From: JBGPJM01 sp041485385
GTDB lineage: Bacteria > Planctomycetota > Phycisphaerae > Phycisphaerales > UBA1924
Reading direction: 5' to 3'
NCBI GenBank assembly: GCA_041485385.1
Contig: JBGPJM010000046.1
Coordinates: 1-26,628, forward strand
DNA: 26,628 bases
Part shown: positions 16,707-24,132 of the stretch, one piece after another
Layout of the letters: the number at the start of each line of letters is the position of its first letter
How positions within the stretch are numbered: position 1 is the first letter of the stretch
Position numbers and translations under genes: made by a program
The notes under the pieces: generated by a model
What the model was told of the DNA's origin: nothing
Seen by the model: only the letters and a program-made list of their open reading frames with translations
Database searches by the model: none

Positions 16707-17807
16707 ATGCACAACAACACGGCGTGCACTTCCATCATCGTTGCGGCGGCGCTCCTCGCCGGCTGCGGCTCGATGCAGAGCAGCAGCACCGGCACCGGCG
16801 CCCTCGCCGGCTCCTCCTCCTGGCGCGGCGGCAGCACCGCCAGCGGCCCCCTGGATCCTCAGAACGTGGCCGCGAACATCAATGGGCACGACCTGGTCCG
16901 CCTGCGCGATGTCTGCCTGGCCCTCGGCGTGCACGATGGCGGCTCGTTCTCGCCCCCCGGCATGCCCGCCGACTACGCCCGCGGCCCCTTCTCCGCCACC
17001 ATCCTCCGCCTGGAGTTCGACGGACACGCCGGCCGCAGCAGCGCGGCCAGCACATTCCTCGGCGCGGCCCGCGCCGAGGGGGGCGGCCCCGACGCGGTCG
17101 TCCGCATCGGCGACCCCGCCGGCTGGGATTGGCGCCTGCTCGCCTTCACCGACACGCCCTCGGGCTGGACCTTCGTCGGCTCCATCGACTTGCCGCAGTA
17201 CCGCTACGGACGCCCCGCGCCCGAATCCGTCGTGCTCGGCCCGGGCAAGGCCTGGCTGGCGGTCAAGTCGCAGGAGGGCGGCGCGGGAACCGGCTTCGCC
17301 GACGAGGCCACGACCTGGTACGAGGTGCGGAACGACCGCCTGGCCGAGGCGCTGCGCATCCCGGCCCGCGGCTTCCGCAGCGACGGGCGCATGCCCTTCG
17401 ACGTGACCTACCAGGGGGAGATCATCGACACGTACCTGACGGCGCAGGGGCTGGCCGCGGTGCGAGTGCGGTACGAGGCCGTCTACACCAACGCCCGCCG
17501 GGATTCGATGCCCGGCCTGAAGGAGCTGTTCCGGAAACGCGGCGTGGCGACCTACGTGCAGAACGCGGCCACCGGGCGCTTCGAGATCGACAAGGCCACC
17601 TCGCCCTGGGCCCAGGGGGAGCTCGAGACGCTCGTGAGCGCCACGTCCGATGACCTCGTGCGCTACAACCAGCAGCGCCTCCTGGGGATGGCCCGCTCGC
17701 CGATCCAGGAGTGCCGCCAGTGGGTCGGCCGGCTGCTGCTGGAGTGCAGCGAGTCAGAGGCGAAGACGGCGCTGGCGGATGAGCTGGATGCGGCGCAGGG
17801 TGGGTAG
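16707..17807 (+). CDS. Lipoprotein of unknown function
   Basis: ATG 16707 is preceded by CGGAGG (16694-16699) and opens a lipoprotein signal peptide, SIIVAAALLAGC, with the lipidated Cys at residue 20. The frame is open far upstream but only through repeat DNA. The mature part of the 366-aa protein starts with a Ser/Gly-rich linker (about 21-50). A domain of unknown type follows, with DLVRLRDVCLALGVHDGGSF, WDWRLLAFTDTPSGWTFVGS and FDVTYQGEIIDTYLTAQGLA, and then a helical C-terminus (IQECRQWVGRLLLECSESEA). I recognise no catalytic motif. The TAG stop is part of a REP-like unit (GGGTAG then the palindrome), which may double as its transcription terminator. Confidence 0.72.
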   Translation: MHNNTACTSIIVAAALLAGCGSMQSSSTGTGALAGSSSWRGGSTASGPLDPQNVAANINGHDLVRLRDVCLALGVHDGGSFSPPGMPADYARGPFSATILRLEFDGHAGRSSAASTFLGAARAEGGGPDAVVRIGDPAGWDWRLLAFTDTPSGWTFVGSIDLPQYRYGRPAPESVVLGPGKAWLAVKSQEGGAGTGFADEATTWYEVRNDRLAEALRIPARGFRSDGRMPFDVTYQGEIIDTYLTAQGLAAVRVRYEAVYTNARRDSMPGLKELFRKRGVATYVQNAATGRFEIDKATSPWAQGELETLVSATSDDLVRYNQQRLLGMARSPIQECRQWVGRLLLECSESEAKTALADELDAAQGG

Positions 17808-17914
17808 CACCGGGCTTCCGCCCGGTGTCTTGGGGGGAAACATGATCGAACGCCTAGGATGCCCCGGTCTGCTTTTCGCGCATCGGAACACCGGGCGGAA
17901 GCCCGGTGCTACCC
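17802..17914. repeat. REPIN-like pair of inverted REP palindromes
   Basis: The 27-bp unit at 17802-17828 is GGGTAG, then stem CACCGGGC, loop TTCC, stem GCCCGGTG, then T. It recurs exactly in inverse orientation at 17888-17914, about 60 bp away. The stem is perfect (8 bp) in both, and GTAG stands 2 nt from the stem on the 5' side, as in REP elements recognised by RAYT transposases. Two inverted REPs with a short spacer define a REPIN. The left copy supplies the stop codon of the lipoprotein gene. Confidence 0.8.
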
Positions 17915-17919
17915 CGGTT

Positions 17920-19032
17920 ATGTCACCCCGCTCCGCAACGATCGTCGGACTGCTCGCGCTCGCCGGGTCCCTCGGCTGGGCGCCGGCACGTGCACCTGCG
18001 CTTCCGGCCTATGCGCGCCTCGCGCAGCCCGCCGACCCCGCTCCCGCCCCTCCGGCGCAGCCGGCGCAAACCACCCACCGCGCCCGCGGCCTCCTCGGCG
18101 TCCCCACCGGCGTCACCGTCGACCGGAACATCGTGTACGCCACCGTCGGCGATCGGAAGCTGCTGCTCGATGTCTACCTGCCGGACGCCGGCGCGGCCGC
18201 CGATGACGGGAAGGACGCGAAGGACCCGAAAAAGGCTGCGGCGGCCAAGCCCGCGCTGCTCCCGGTGATCATCTGGATCCACGGCGGCGGATGGGAGATG
18301 GGGACCAAGGACGGCTGCCCCGCCGCGGCCCTCGTGCCGCACGGGTATGCCGCGGTGAGCATCAGCTACCGCTTCTCGCAGGTCGCGCCGTACCCGGCGC
18401 AGATCCACGACTGCAAGGGCGCCGTGCGATGGGTCCGGGCGCACGCGAAGGAGTACGGGCTGGACCCGGACCGCATCGGCGTCTGGGGCGCCTCCGCCGG
18501 CGGGCACCTGGTGGCGCTGCTGGGGACATCGGCGGGCGTGAAGGAGCTGGAGGGGGACACGGGCGGGAACCTCGATCAATCCAGCCGCGTGCAGGCGGTG
18601 TGCGACTGGTTCGGGCCGACGGACATCATCCGCCTGTGCCGCATGGACCTACCCGACGGAGCCGGCGAAGGTCTCCATCCCGCGACGCCGGAGAAGAAGC
18701 CCGCGCGGGCGCAGCACTCGACACCGCGCGTGATCGCCAAGCTCCTGGGCGGCGAGCTGCCGGAGAAGAACGACGTCGCGAGGAGCGCAAGCCCGATCGC
18801 GTTCGTGGACAAGTCCGATGCGCCGTTCCTGATCATGCACGGCGACGCCGACACGCTGGTGCCGCTGGAGCAGAGCCAGCTCCTGGAGAAGGCGCTCAAG
18901 GACGCCAGCGTGCCGGCCGAGCTGCACGTCGTGAAGGGGGGCGGCCACGGATTCTGGAACCAGGAGCTGCTCGACAGGGTGCGAGGGTTCTTCGACGAGC
19001 GGCTGAAGTCGCCGGCGCCGACCACAAGGTAG
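17920..19032 (+). CDS. Secreted alpha/beta-hydrolase, carboxylesterase/lipase type
   Basis: ATG 17920 gives a 370-aa protein starting with a signal peptide (VGLLALAGSLGWAPARAPA). An earlier in-frame ATG at 17842 has a G-rich leader but would place translated REPIN sequence before the signal. After a Pro/Ala-rich linker comes an HSL/BD-FAE-like esterase: oxyanion motif HGGGW at 121, nucleophile Ser192 in GASAGG, Asp311 in HGDADTLVP, and His343 in GGGHGFW. LLLDVYLP and YAAVSISYRFSQVAPYPAQI are standard for enzymes that remove acetyl or feruloyl groups from plant polysaccharides or hydrolyse small esters. A Lys/Asp-rich insert (DDGKDAKDPKKAA, near 95) is unusual. The stop lies only 6 bp from that of the convergent pheS gene. 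Confidence 0.88.
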   Translation: MSPRSATIVGLLALAGSLGWAPARAPALPAYARLAQPADPAPAPPAQPAQTTHRARGLLGVPTGVTVDRNIVYATVGDRKLLLDVYLPDAGAAADDGKDAKDPKKAAAAKPALLPVIIWIHGGGWEMGTKDGCPAAALVPHGYAAVSISYRFSQVAPYPAQIHDCKGAVRWVRAHAKEYGLDPDRIGVWGASAGGHLVALLGTSAGVKELEGDTGGNLDQSSRVQAVCDWFGPTDIIRLCRMDLPDGAGEGLHPATPEKKPARAQHSTPRVIAKLLGGELPEKNDVARSASPIAFVDKSDAPFLIMHGDADTLVPLEQSQLLEKALKDASVPAELHVVKGGGHGFWNQELLDRVRGFFDERLKSPAPTTR

Positions 19033-19038
19033 CACACG

Positions 19039-20091
19039 CTACAACTGCCGCAGGAACCGCAGGTCGTTCTCGTACAGCATGCGGATATCCGGGATGCCGT
19101 ACTTGCCGATGGCGATCCGCTCGATGCCGAACCCGAACGCGAACCCCGTCCACACCTCCGGGTCGATGTTGCACGCCTCGAGCACGGCGGGGTCCACCAT
19201 CCCGCACCCCCCCAGCTCGATCCAGCGCGCCGGCTGGTCCGGGCGCATGCGGATCTTCATATCGAGCTCCGCCGAGGGCTCGGTGAACGGGAAGTAGCTG
19301 GGGCGCAGGCGGACCTGGGCGCCGGGGCCGAAGTAGGCGCGGGCGAAATGAAAGAGCGTCGACTTCAGGTCCGCCATGCTGACGCCGCGGTCGATGGAGA
19401 GGCCCTCGATCTGGTGGAACATGAACGAGTGCGTGGCGTCGACGGTATCGGGCCGGTACACGCGCCCGGGCGCGACGATCTTGATCGGGAGGCCCCCCCC
19501 ACTCCCACCGGCCACCGCCGCCTCCATGACGCGGATCTGGACGGTGCTGGTCTGCGAGCGGAGCATGCGCGGGAGCTTCACGACCGCCGGGTCGTCGATG
19601 TAGAAGTTGTCCATCGGGTCGCGGGCGGGGTGCTCGGAGGGGATGTTGAGCTTGACGAAGTTGTGCTCGTCGTCCTCGAGCTCCGGCCCCTCCGCGGCCT
19701 CGAACCCCATGCGCGCGAAGACCTCCACCAGCTCGTCGCGGACGCGGGTGATGACGTGCCGCCGCCCGGGGCCGCAGGACCACAGCATCCCCGGCTCGGT
19801 GACGTCGATCTTGGGCCCCCCGACCGGACGGGCACCGGCAGCCCCAAGGGTGACCTGCTTCTCCTTGAACGCGGCCTCGAGGGCGGCCCCGACCTGGTTG
19901 GTCCGCTGGCCGACGGCGGGCTTGTGCTCCTTGGGGACATCCTTGAGCGCCGACTTGGCGGCCTTGACCTTCCCGCTGGACCCCAGGTAGGCGATCCGCC
20001 ACTGCTCCAGCGCGCCGGCGTCGGCGGCGGCGGCGAGCTCCGCCAGGCCGGCGGTCTCGAGTTCGTTCAGTTGCGCGAGGTGGTCGGTCAT
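19039..20091 (-). CDS. pheS: Phenylalanine--tRNA ligase alpha subunit
   Basis: The 350-aa protein has normal family length and shows the helical N-terminal tRNA-binding arm (about 1-85) and class II aminoacyl-tRNA synthetase core. Typical blocks are GFEAAEGPELEDDEHNFVKL, HPARDPMDNFYI, RVYRPDTVDATHSFMFHQIE, SYFPFTEPSAELDM, WIELGGCGMVDPAVL and FAFGFGIERIAIGKYGIPDI (motif 3). With the beta subunit PheT it charges tRNA-Phe. pheT is not next to it in this window, unlike in many bacteria. The ATG at 20091 has no Shine-Dalgarno; a candidate promoter would give a leader of only about 12 nt. Confidence 0.97.
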   Translation of the reverse strand: MTDHLAQLNELETAGLAELAAAADAGALEQWRIAYLGSSGKVKAAKSALKDVPKEHKPAVGQRTNQVGAALEAAFKEKQVTLGAAGARPVGGPKIDVTEPGMLWSCGPGRRHVITRVRDELVEVFARMGFEAAEGPELEDDEHNFVKLNIPSEHPARDPMDNFYIDDPAVVKLPRMLRSQTSTVQIRVMEAAVAGGSGGGLPIKIVAPGRVYRPDTVDATHSFMFHQIEGLSIDRGVSMADLKSTLFHFARAYFGPGAQVRLRPSYFPFTEPSAELDMKIRMRPDQPARWIELGGCGMVDPAVLEACNIDPEVWTGFAFGFGIERIAIGKYGIPDIRMLYENDLRFLRQL

Positions 20092-20109
20092 GGGGGGAGC
20101 GGGGTGGAG

Positions 20110-20138
20110 AGTGTAGCCGCAGACGACTGGTGCAAAAA
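20110..20138 (-). promoter_or_regulatory. Candidate pheS promoter
   Basis: On the minus strand TACACT (20110-20115) lies 18 nt before the pheS start, with TTTTTG 17 bp upstream of it. The upstream box overlaps the T-run of the preceding gene's terminator, so the -35 assignment is weak. Confidence 0.35.
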
Positions 20139-20169
20139 CGACAACGCCCGCCGCGTACGCGGGCGGGCG
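20134..20169 (-). terminator. Rho-independent terminator of the small lipoprotein gene
   Basis: Minus-strand hairpin of 20145-20169 (CGCCCGC / GCGGGCG arms around the palindrome CGCGTACGCG, one bulged base) is followed after a few bases by TTTTT (20134-20138). It starts about 20 bp past the stop at 20190. Confidence 0.7.
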
Positions 20170-20189
20170 CTGTGTGGTTCAGACGGAGA

Positions 20190-20330
20190 TTACTTGGGGG
20201 TCTCGGGGGCAGCCGGCGTGGCGGGCTTTGCGGGCGTGGCGGGCTTCTTCTTCTCGCAGCCCGAGCCCAGGAACAGGCCGCAGGCGACCACAGCGATCAA
20301 CGCACCCATACCGATCGTGGACTTCTTCAT
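20190..20330 (-). CDS. Tiny lipoprotein, 46 aa
   Basis: ATG 20330 has AAGGAG 8 nt upstream. The product starts MKKSTIGMGALIAVVACGLF, then LGSGC with the probable lipidated Cys at residue 25. The mature part is only EKKKPATPAKPATPAAPETPK-like: a charged start and a Pro/Ala/Thr tail of repeated KPATPA. The lipobox is slightly atypical (G at -3). It has its own promoter candidate, leader and terminator, so it looks like an expressed gene rather than chance. Function is unknown; short Pro-rich lipoproteins can act as toxin-release (entericidin-like) or envelope factors, but nothing here proves either. Confidence 0.75.
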   Translation of the reverse strand: MKKSTIGMGALIAVVACGLFLGSGCEKKKPATPAKPATPAAPETPK

Positions 20331-20359
20331 CGCCAAACTCCTTCTTCGACTGGCTCGAT

Positions 20360-20483
20360 CCGCCCACAAGGCGGCACCGGCAGTACTTGTTTCGGACCCA
20401 CCGCGGGCCCCTTTCGCTCAATCCGCGTCCGGATGCGGATTCCAGCTGTGTTAGTATACGGCAACTACCCCGTCCATACGCAA
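20360..20483 (-). promoter_or_regulatory. Promoter and structured leader of the tiny lipoprotein gene
   Basis: Minus-strand TATACT (20453-20458) is a strong -10; TTGCGT (20478-20483) is a possible -35 with a long 19-bp spacer. The predicted leader of about 115 nt contains two hairpins: AATCCGC / GCGGATT (20420-20441) almost at its 5' end and CCGCC-CACAA-GGCGG (20360-20374). Such a long leader before a 46-aa gene hints at post-transcriptional control. Confidence 0.45.
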
Positions 20484-20532
20484 GTCGGACTCGATCGGGC
20501 GCAGCGGGCAGCCGTTTGCGCGATACCAAACC

Positions 20533-20584
20533 AAATAAAAACGGACCGTCTGTGCCCACCGCCTCCGGTGGTCAGGGCGATCCG
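20533..20584 (-). terminator. Terminator after the ribosomal operon and Cys-rich lipoprotein
   Basis: On the minus strand CGGATCG (20578-20584) pairs with CGGTCCG below an internal loop, and CCACCG-GAGG-CGGTGG forms the upper stem. TTTTTATTT follows (20533-20541). It lies 26 bp past the stop at 20611. Confidence 0.75.
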
Positions 20585-20610
20585 TCAGTTCGCAAAGAGC
20601 CGAAATCCGG

Positions 20611-20823
20611 TCAGTTCTTGACCGGGGCGGCGCTGTCGGTCGTCGCGGTCTTGGCCGCGGCGTCCTTGCAGCAGCCGCCGGAGGCCTTGTCGGCCGAGCA
20701 GGCCTTGTCGCCGCCGCTGCAGGCGCCGTCGTGACAGGTCGTGGCCTTGTCTTCGGCGCAGCCGATGAGGGCCGCGGCGGCGAACGCCAGTGCGCCAACC
20801 AGAGCAAGCTTGCGGGTCTTCAT
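20611..20823 (-). CDS. Small cysteine-rich lipoprotein, 70 aa
   Basis: ATG 20823 with GGAGAG upstream was chosen; the longer frame to 20892 adds a non-signal N-terminus. MKTRKLALVGALAFAAAALI is a clean signal peptide ending in the lipobox LIGC, Cys22. The mature part carries five more Cys in about 30 residues (TTCHDGACSGGDKAC, then SGGCCKDAA), which could bind metal or form disulphides, and a Lys/Ala/Thr tail. The gene follows rplQ on the same strand by 99 bp and precedes a terminator, so it may be cotranscribed with the ribosomal operon. Function is unknown. Confidence 0.75.
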   Translation of the reverse strand: MKTRKLALVGALAFAAAALIGCAEDKATTCHDGACSGGDKACSADKASGGCCKDAAAKTATTDSAAPVKN

Positions 20824-20922
20824 GATGATCTCTCCGTGGGTGAGTGTGCCGCTGCGAAAGAGCGGGCAGAGGTGTGGAAAGCCGCGGCACACACGGCCGC
20901 CGCTGTGGATTCAACCGGCCGA

Positions 20923-21576
20923 TCAGGCATCGGTGGCAGGTGTCTGAGCCTGGTTATCGGGCTTGGCGGCCCCTTCCTTGCGGAGCTTGGCGGCGAAGGC
21001 GGTGCGCCGGTCGGCGATCCGCCGGCGCGTGCTCGGGCGCCCGCCGATCTCCGGGCCCTGCTCGGCCCCGACGAACTGGATCACGCACAGCTGGGAGCCG
21101 TCGCCGATGCGGTGCTTGTCGAGCTTGACGATGCGGGTGTAGCCGCCGGCGCGGTCCTTGAAGCGCGGGGCGACGTTCTCGAAGATGTGCCTCACCAGGC
21201 GCGGAGCCTTGCGGAGCTCGCCGTAGCGGTTGCGCTCGACCTGCGAGGATTCCGGGACGTTGAAGTACGCCGAGGCACGCTCGCGCAGCCCGTCAACGGC
21301 CTTCTTCTCGTCGTCGGTGGAGCGCTTGCCGAGGTACAGCCAGTCGAAGGCCCGCTTGTCGCCGCCGAGCTTGGCGATCACCAGGCGCCGGGCGTGCAGG
21401 TCCCCCCGCTTGGCCAGCGTGATGATCTTCTCGACCATCGGCTGGACCGCCTTGGCCTTGGGGATGGTCGTGGTGATCTGGCCGTGCTCGAACAGACCCG
21501 CGGCGATGTTCCGCAGCGTGCTGGCGCGGTGCGAGGTCGTGCGGCCGAGTCGGTATCCGCCTCTGCGGTGACGCAT
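20923..21576 (-). CDS. rplQ: Ribosomal protein bL17 with large internal insertion
   Basis: The N-terminus MRHRRGGYRLGRTTSHR and the block APRFKDRAGGYTRIVKLDKH identify bL17, a 50S protein near the exit tunnel. AGGAG precedes the ATG at 21576. At 217 aa it is much longer than the usual 115-130. About 50 residues (around WLYLGKRSTDDEKKAVDGLR and FNVPESSQVERNRYGELRK) are inserted between the LAKRGDLHARRLVIAKL helix and the RHIFENVAPRF helix. The C-terminus adds a basic tail of about 40 residues ending in an Ala/Gln/Thr stretch. It is last of the ribosomal genes, after rpoA. Confidence 0.96.
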   Translation of the reverse strand: MRHRRGGYRLGRTTSHRASTLRNIAAGLFEHGQITTTIPKAKAVQPMVEKIITLAKRGDLHARRLVIAKLGGDKRAFDWLYLGKRSTDDEKKAVDGLRERASAYFNVPESSQVERNRYGELRKAPRLVRHIFENVAPRFKDRAGGYTRIVKLDKHRIGDGSQLCVIQFVGAEQGPEIGGRPSTRRRIADRRTAFAAKLRKEGAAKPDNQAQTPATDA

Positions 21577-21683
21577 GGGAAAGCTCCTGGGAACTCCCCT
21601 TCACGGCGGCAGCCGGGAAGGGGGCAAAGTATAGCGGGAGGCCAGGGGGGCAAGGTGAGCGGGCCGGGGTGACGCGGGAAGGG

Positions 21684-22697
21684 TTACTCGATGCTCGGGA
21701 TGTTCACGTTGACCCCCTCGGGGAGCGTCATCCCCAGGTCCAGGCCCAGGTCCTGCAGCTTTCGCTTGACCTCGCGGAGGCTGGTGCGCCCGAAGGAGCG
21801 GACCTTGAGCAGGTCGGCGTCGGTCTTGGAGACAAGGTCCGCGACGGTCTGCAGCCGGGCCGACTCCAGGCAGTTGGAGGCGCGGACCGAGAGGTCCAGC
21901 TCGCCGATGGGCATGTTGAGCTTGCGGATGAGCTCCTCGTCCACGCTGGCGGCCGCGGCGGCCTCGTGCGACACAAGCTCCTGGCCGGCGTCGAAGTACT
22001 GCACGAAGGGGTTGAGGTGCTTGCGGAGGATCTTGGCGCCCTCCACCACCGCCATCTCGGGCGTGATGGTGCCGTTGGTCCATACGTCCATGACGAGCTT
22101 GTCGAAGTTGGTCTTCTGGCCGACTCGGGTCTCCTCGACCTTGTAGCGGACGCGCTGCACCGGGGAATAGATCGCGTCCACGGGGATGACGCCGATCTCC
22201 TGCTCCTCGGTCTGGTTGTACTGCTCGCTGGCCGGGATGTAGCCGCGCCCCTTCGCCACGTTGAACTCGATCTCGAAATCCACCTTGTCGGTGAGCGTCG
22301 CGATGACGAGGTTCTTGTTGATGATGGTGACGGCGGTGTCGGCCTCGATGAGCTCGGCGGTGACCTCGCCGGGCCCGCGCGCGGCCAGCCGCATGGTCTT
22401 GGGCTCGTCGCCCTCCAGGCGCACGACCAGGCTCTTGATGTTCAAAATGATGTCCGTCACGTCCTCCAGCACGCCCGGGAGCGACGTGAACTCGTGCTGG
22501 GCGCCCTTGATCTTGACCGATGTGACCGCGGCCCCCTCCAGCGACGAGAGAAGGATTCGCCGGAGACTGTTCCCGATCGTCGTCCCGAACCCGCGTTCGA
22601 ACGGCTCGACGGTGAACCGGGCGAATACGTCGCTCTTGAACTTGGGGTCTGCGACGACGCGACTGGGCAGCTCGAGCCCTCGCCAACGGATGCGCAT
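21684..22697 (-). CDS. rpoA: RNA polymerase alpha subunit
   Basis: The 337-aa protein has normal length. The N-terminal assembly domain (to about 235) shows FTVEPFERGFGTTIGNSLRR, ILLSSLEGAAVTSVKIKGAQ and HEFTSLPGVLEDVTDIILN. After a linker, the C-terminal domain (about 260-330) shows IGELDLSVRASNCLESARLQ, TVADLVSKTDADLLKVRSFG and REVKRKLQDLGLDLG, which contact UP elements and activators. AGAGG lies upstream of the ATG at 22697. It sits between rpsK and rplQ; the rpsD gene usually present here is missing. Confidence 0.98.
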   Translation of the reverse strand: MRIRWRGLELPSRVVADPKFKSDVFARFTVEPFERGFGTTIGNSLRRILLSSLEGAAVTSVKIKGAQHEFTSLPGVLEDVTDIILNIKSLVVRLEGDEPKTMRLAARGPGEVTAELIEADTAVTIINKNLVIATLTDKVDFEIEFNVAKGRGYIPASEQYNQTEEQEIGVIPVDAIYSPVQRVRYKVEETRVGQKTNFDKLVMDVWTNGTITPEMAVVEGAKILRKHLNPFVQYFDAGQELVSHEAAAAASVDEELIRKLNMPIGELDLSVRASNCLESARLQTVADLVSKTDADLLKVRSFGRTSLREVKRKLQDLGLDLGMTLPEGVNVNIPSIE

Positions 22698-22825
22698 AGT
22701 GGAACCTCTTCAAATCAGCGGCAGGCCGGAACGGGCACTCATCCTCCGGAGCACGGGAAGCCCACCCGCCGCCGCTGTGGCGGGCGGTCCCTTCTGTCCG
22801 GGGACGTTCGACGATCGTTTTTCAC

Positions 22826-22840
22826 CACGGAGAATCCGTG
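22826..22840 (-). repeat. Hairpin in the rpsK-rpoA gap
   Basis: CACGGA and TCCGTG form a 6-bp stem with a 3-nt loop, followed on the minus strand by GTGAAAAACG. It lies 20 bp past the rpsK stop. There is no T-run, so it may be an mRNA-stability or control element rather than a terminator. Confidence 0.35.
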
Positions 22841-22859
22841 TTCTCTGCGGTAGAAGCTC

Positions 22860-23237
22860 TTACACGCGGCGACGCTTGCGGGGGCGGCAGCCGTTGTGGG
22901 GGACGGGCGTGTGGTCCTCGACCGCCGTGACGCGGATCCCGGTGGAGACCAGGCCGGTGACGGCCGACTCGCGCCCCGAACCGGTGCCGCGGATGTGCAC
23001 CTCGACCTCCGACATCCCGATCTTGCGGGCCTTCTGCCCGGCCGATTCGCCCGCGCGGGTCGCGGCGAACGGCGTCGACTTGCGGGCGCCCTTGAAGCCG
23101 ATGGTGCCCGCCGAGTCCCAGCAGATGGTCTCGCCGTTGATGTCGGTGATGGTCACGATGGTGTTGTTGTGGGTCGCCTTGATGTGGGCGACGCCCCGGA
23201 CAACGTTCTTGCGGACCTTCTTTGCCTTCTTCGCCAT
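22860..23237 (-). CDS. rpsK: Ribosomal protein uS11
   Basis: The 125-aa protein shows the full uS11 pattern: VAHIKATHNNTIVTITDING, GFKGARKSTPFAATRAGESA, EVHIRGTGSGRESAV and the conserved C-terminal DHTPVPHNGCRPRKRRRV. It lies on the 30S platform near the mRNA exit. GGAGG stands just before the ATG at 23237. It follows rpsM by 80 bp in the operon. Confidence 0.98.
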   Translation of the reverse strand: MAKKAKKVRKNVVRGVAHIKATHNNTIVTITDINGETICWDSAGTIGFKGARKSTPFAATRAGESAGQKARKIGMSEVEVHIRGTGSGRESAVTGLVSTGIRVTAVEDHTPVPHNGCRPRKRRRV

Positions 23238-23317
23238 GGGTTCCTCCTCGGATCGTCCGACCCTGTGGGTCGTACCCGGGGGTTGTGAATGTGCCGAGTG
23301 CTACCAGCCGGTGCCGG

Positions 23318-23698
23318 CTACTTCGCCTTGACGCCCTTCTTGCCGGCGACCGTCTTCTTCTTGCCCTTGCGCGTGCGGGCGTTGCAGCGGGTGCGCTGCC
23401 CGCGGACGGGCAGGCCGCGCCGGTGCCGGTCGCCGCGGTAGCAGCGGATGTCCTTCAGCCGCTGGATGTTCTGCGACACCTGGCGACGCAGGGCGCCCTC
23501 CACCAGGTAGTTGCTGTCGATGATCGAGTTGATCTGCGCCAGCGCCTGCTCGGGCACCTCGCTGGACCGAAGGTTCGGGTCGATCTTCGCCTCGGCCAGG
23601 ATGTCCGCGGCGTACCTCGCCCCGATCCCGTGGATGTACTGGAGGGCGAAGAAGATCTTCTTCTTGTCGGGGACGTCGATACCGGCGATACGTGGCAC
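23318..23698 (-). CDS. rpsM: Ribosomal protein uS13
   Basis: The 126-aa product begins PRIAGIDVPDKKKIFFALQY, followed by IHGIGARYAADIL, RRQVSQNIQRLKDIRCYRGD and RHRRGLPVRGQRTRCNARTR, all diagnostic of uS13, which contacts the P-site tRNA and the central intersubunit bridge. The start codon is GTG (23696-23698 on the complement), with AGGAGTTCC-type sequence upstream. The basic Lys-rich tail (KGKKKTVAGKKGVKAK) is normal. Confidence 0.98.
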   Translation of the reverse strand: MPRIAGIDVPDKKKIFFALQYIHGIGARYAADILAEAKIDPNLRSSEVPEQALAQINSIIDSNYLVEGALRRQVSQNIQRLKDIRCYRGDRHRRGLPVRGQRTRCNARTRKGKKKTVAGKKGVKAK

Positions 23699-23744
23699 TT
23701 CTGGAACTCCTGTCGGAACTCGCGGCCATGGCCGCGGAACGTGC

Positions 23745-23861
23745 TCAGCCCTGGACCTGCTTGTGCTTCGGGTCGGCCTTGCAGATAACGCGGACCTTGC
23801 CCTTGCGGCGCACGATCTGGCACGATGCGCAAATCCGCCTGACGCTTGCTTTCACCTTCAC
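23745..23861 (-). CDS. rpmJ: Ribosomal protein bL36, GTG start
   Basis: The 38-aa protein MKVKASVRRICASCQ, IVRRKGKVRVICKADPKHKQ, VQG has the bL36 zinc site: Cys11, Cys14, Cys27 and His33. The start codon is GTG, with GAAGGGAA as ribosome binding site. It lies between infA (gap 52 bp) and rpsM (gap 46 bp), the normal place. Because all four zinc ligands are present it is the zinc-binding form. Confidence 0.96.
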   Translation of the reverse strand: MKVKASVRRICASCQIVRRKGKVRVICKADPKHKQVQG

Positions 23862-23913
23862 GGCTCGGTTCCCTTCGCTTCGTCGCTTTTCCGCTTCTTC
23901 TCGTCTTCGCTTC

Positions 23914-24132
23914 TCAATGTCGGTACGTGATCCGGGCCTTGGTCAGGTCGTAGGGGCTCATCTCGACGGTCACCCGGTCGCCGGGCAGGATCCGGATGTA
24001 GTTCATGCGCATCTTGCCGGAGACATAGGCCAGGACCTTGTGGTCGTTGGGGAGCTTGACCATGAACATCGCGTTGGGCAGCGCCTCGGTGACCTCGGCC
24101 TCGAGCGTGAGCTTGTCGTCCTGCTTGGCCAT
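23914..24132 (-). CDS. infA: Translation initiation factor IF-1
   Basis: The 72-aa protein has exactly the standard length and OB-fold pattern: LEAEVTEALPNAMFMVKLPN, HKVLAYVSGKMRMNYIRILP, GDRVTVEMSPYDLTKARITY, RH. It binds the ribosomal A site during initiation. It lies upstream of rpmJ; a 192-bp gap separates it from secY, where adk and map are found in many bacteria but not here. Confidence 0.98.
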   Translation of the reverse strand: MAKQDDKLTLEAEVTEALPNAMFMVKLPNDHKVLAYVSGKMRMNYIRILPGDRVTVEMSPYDLTKARITYRH

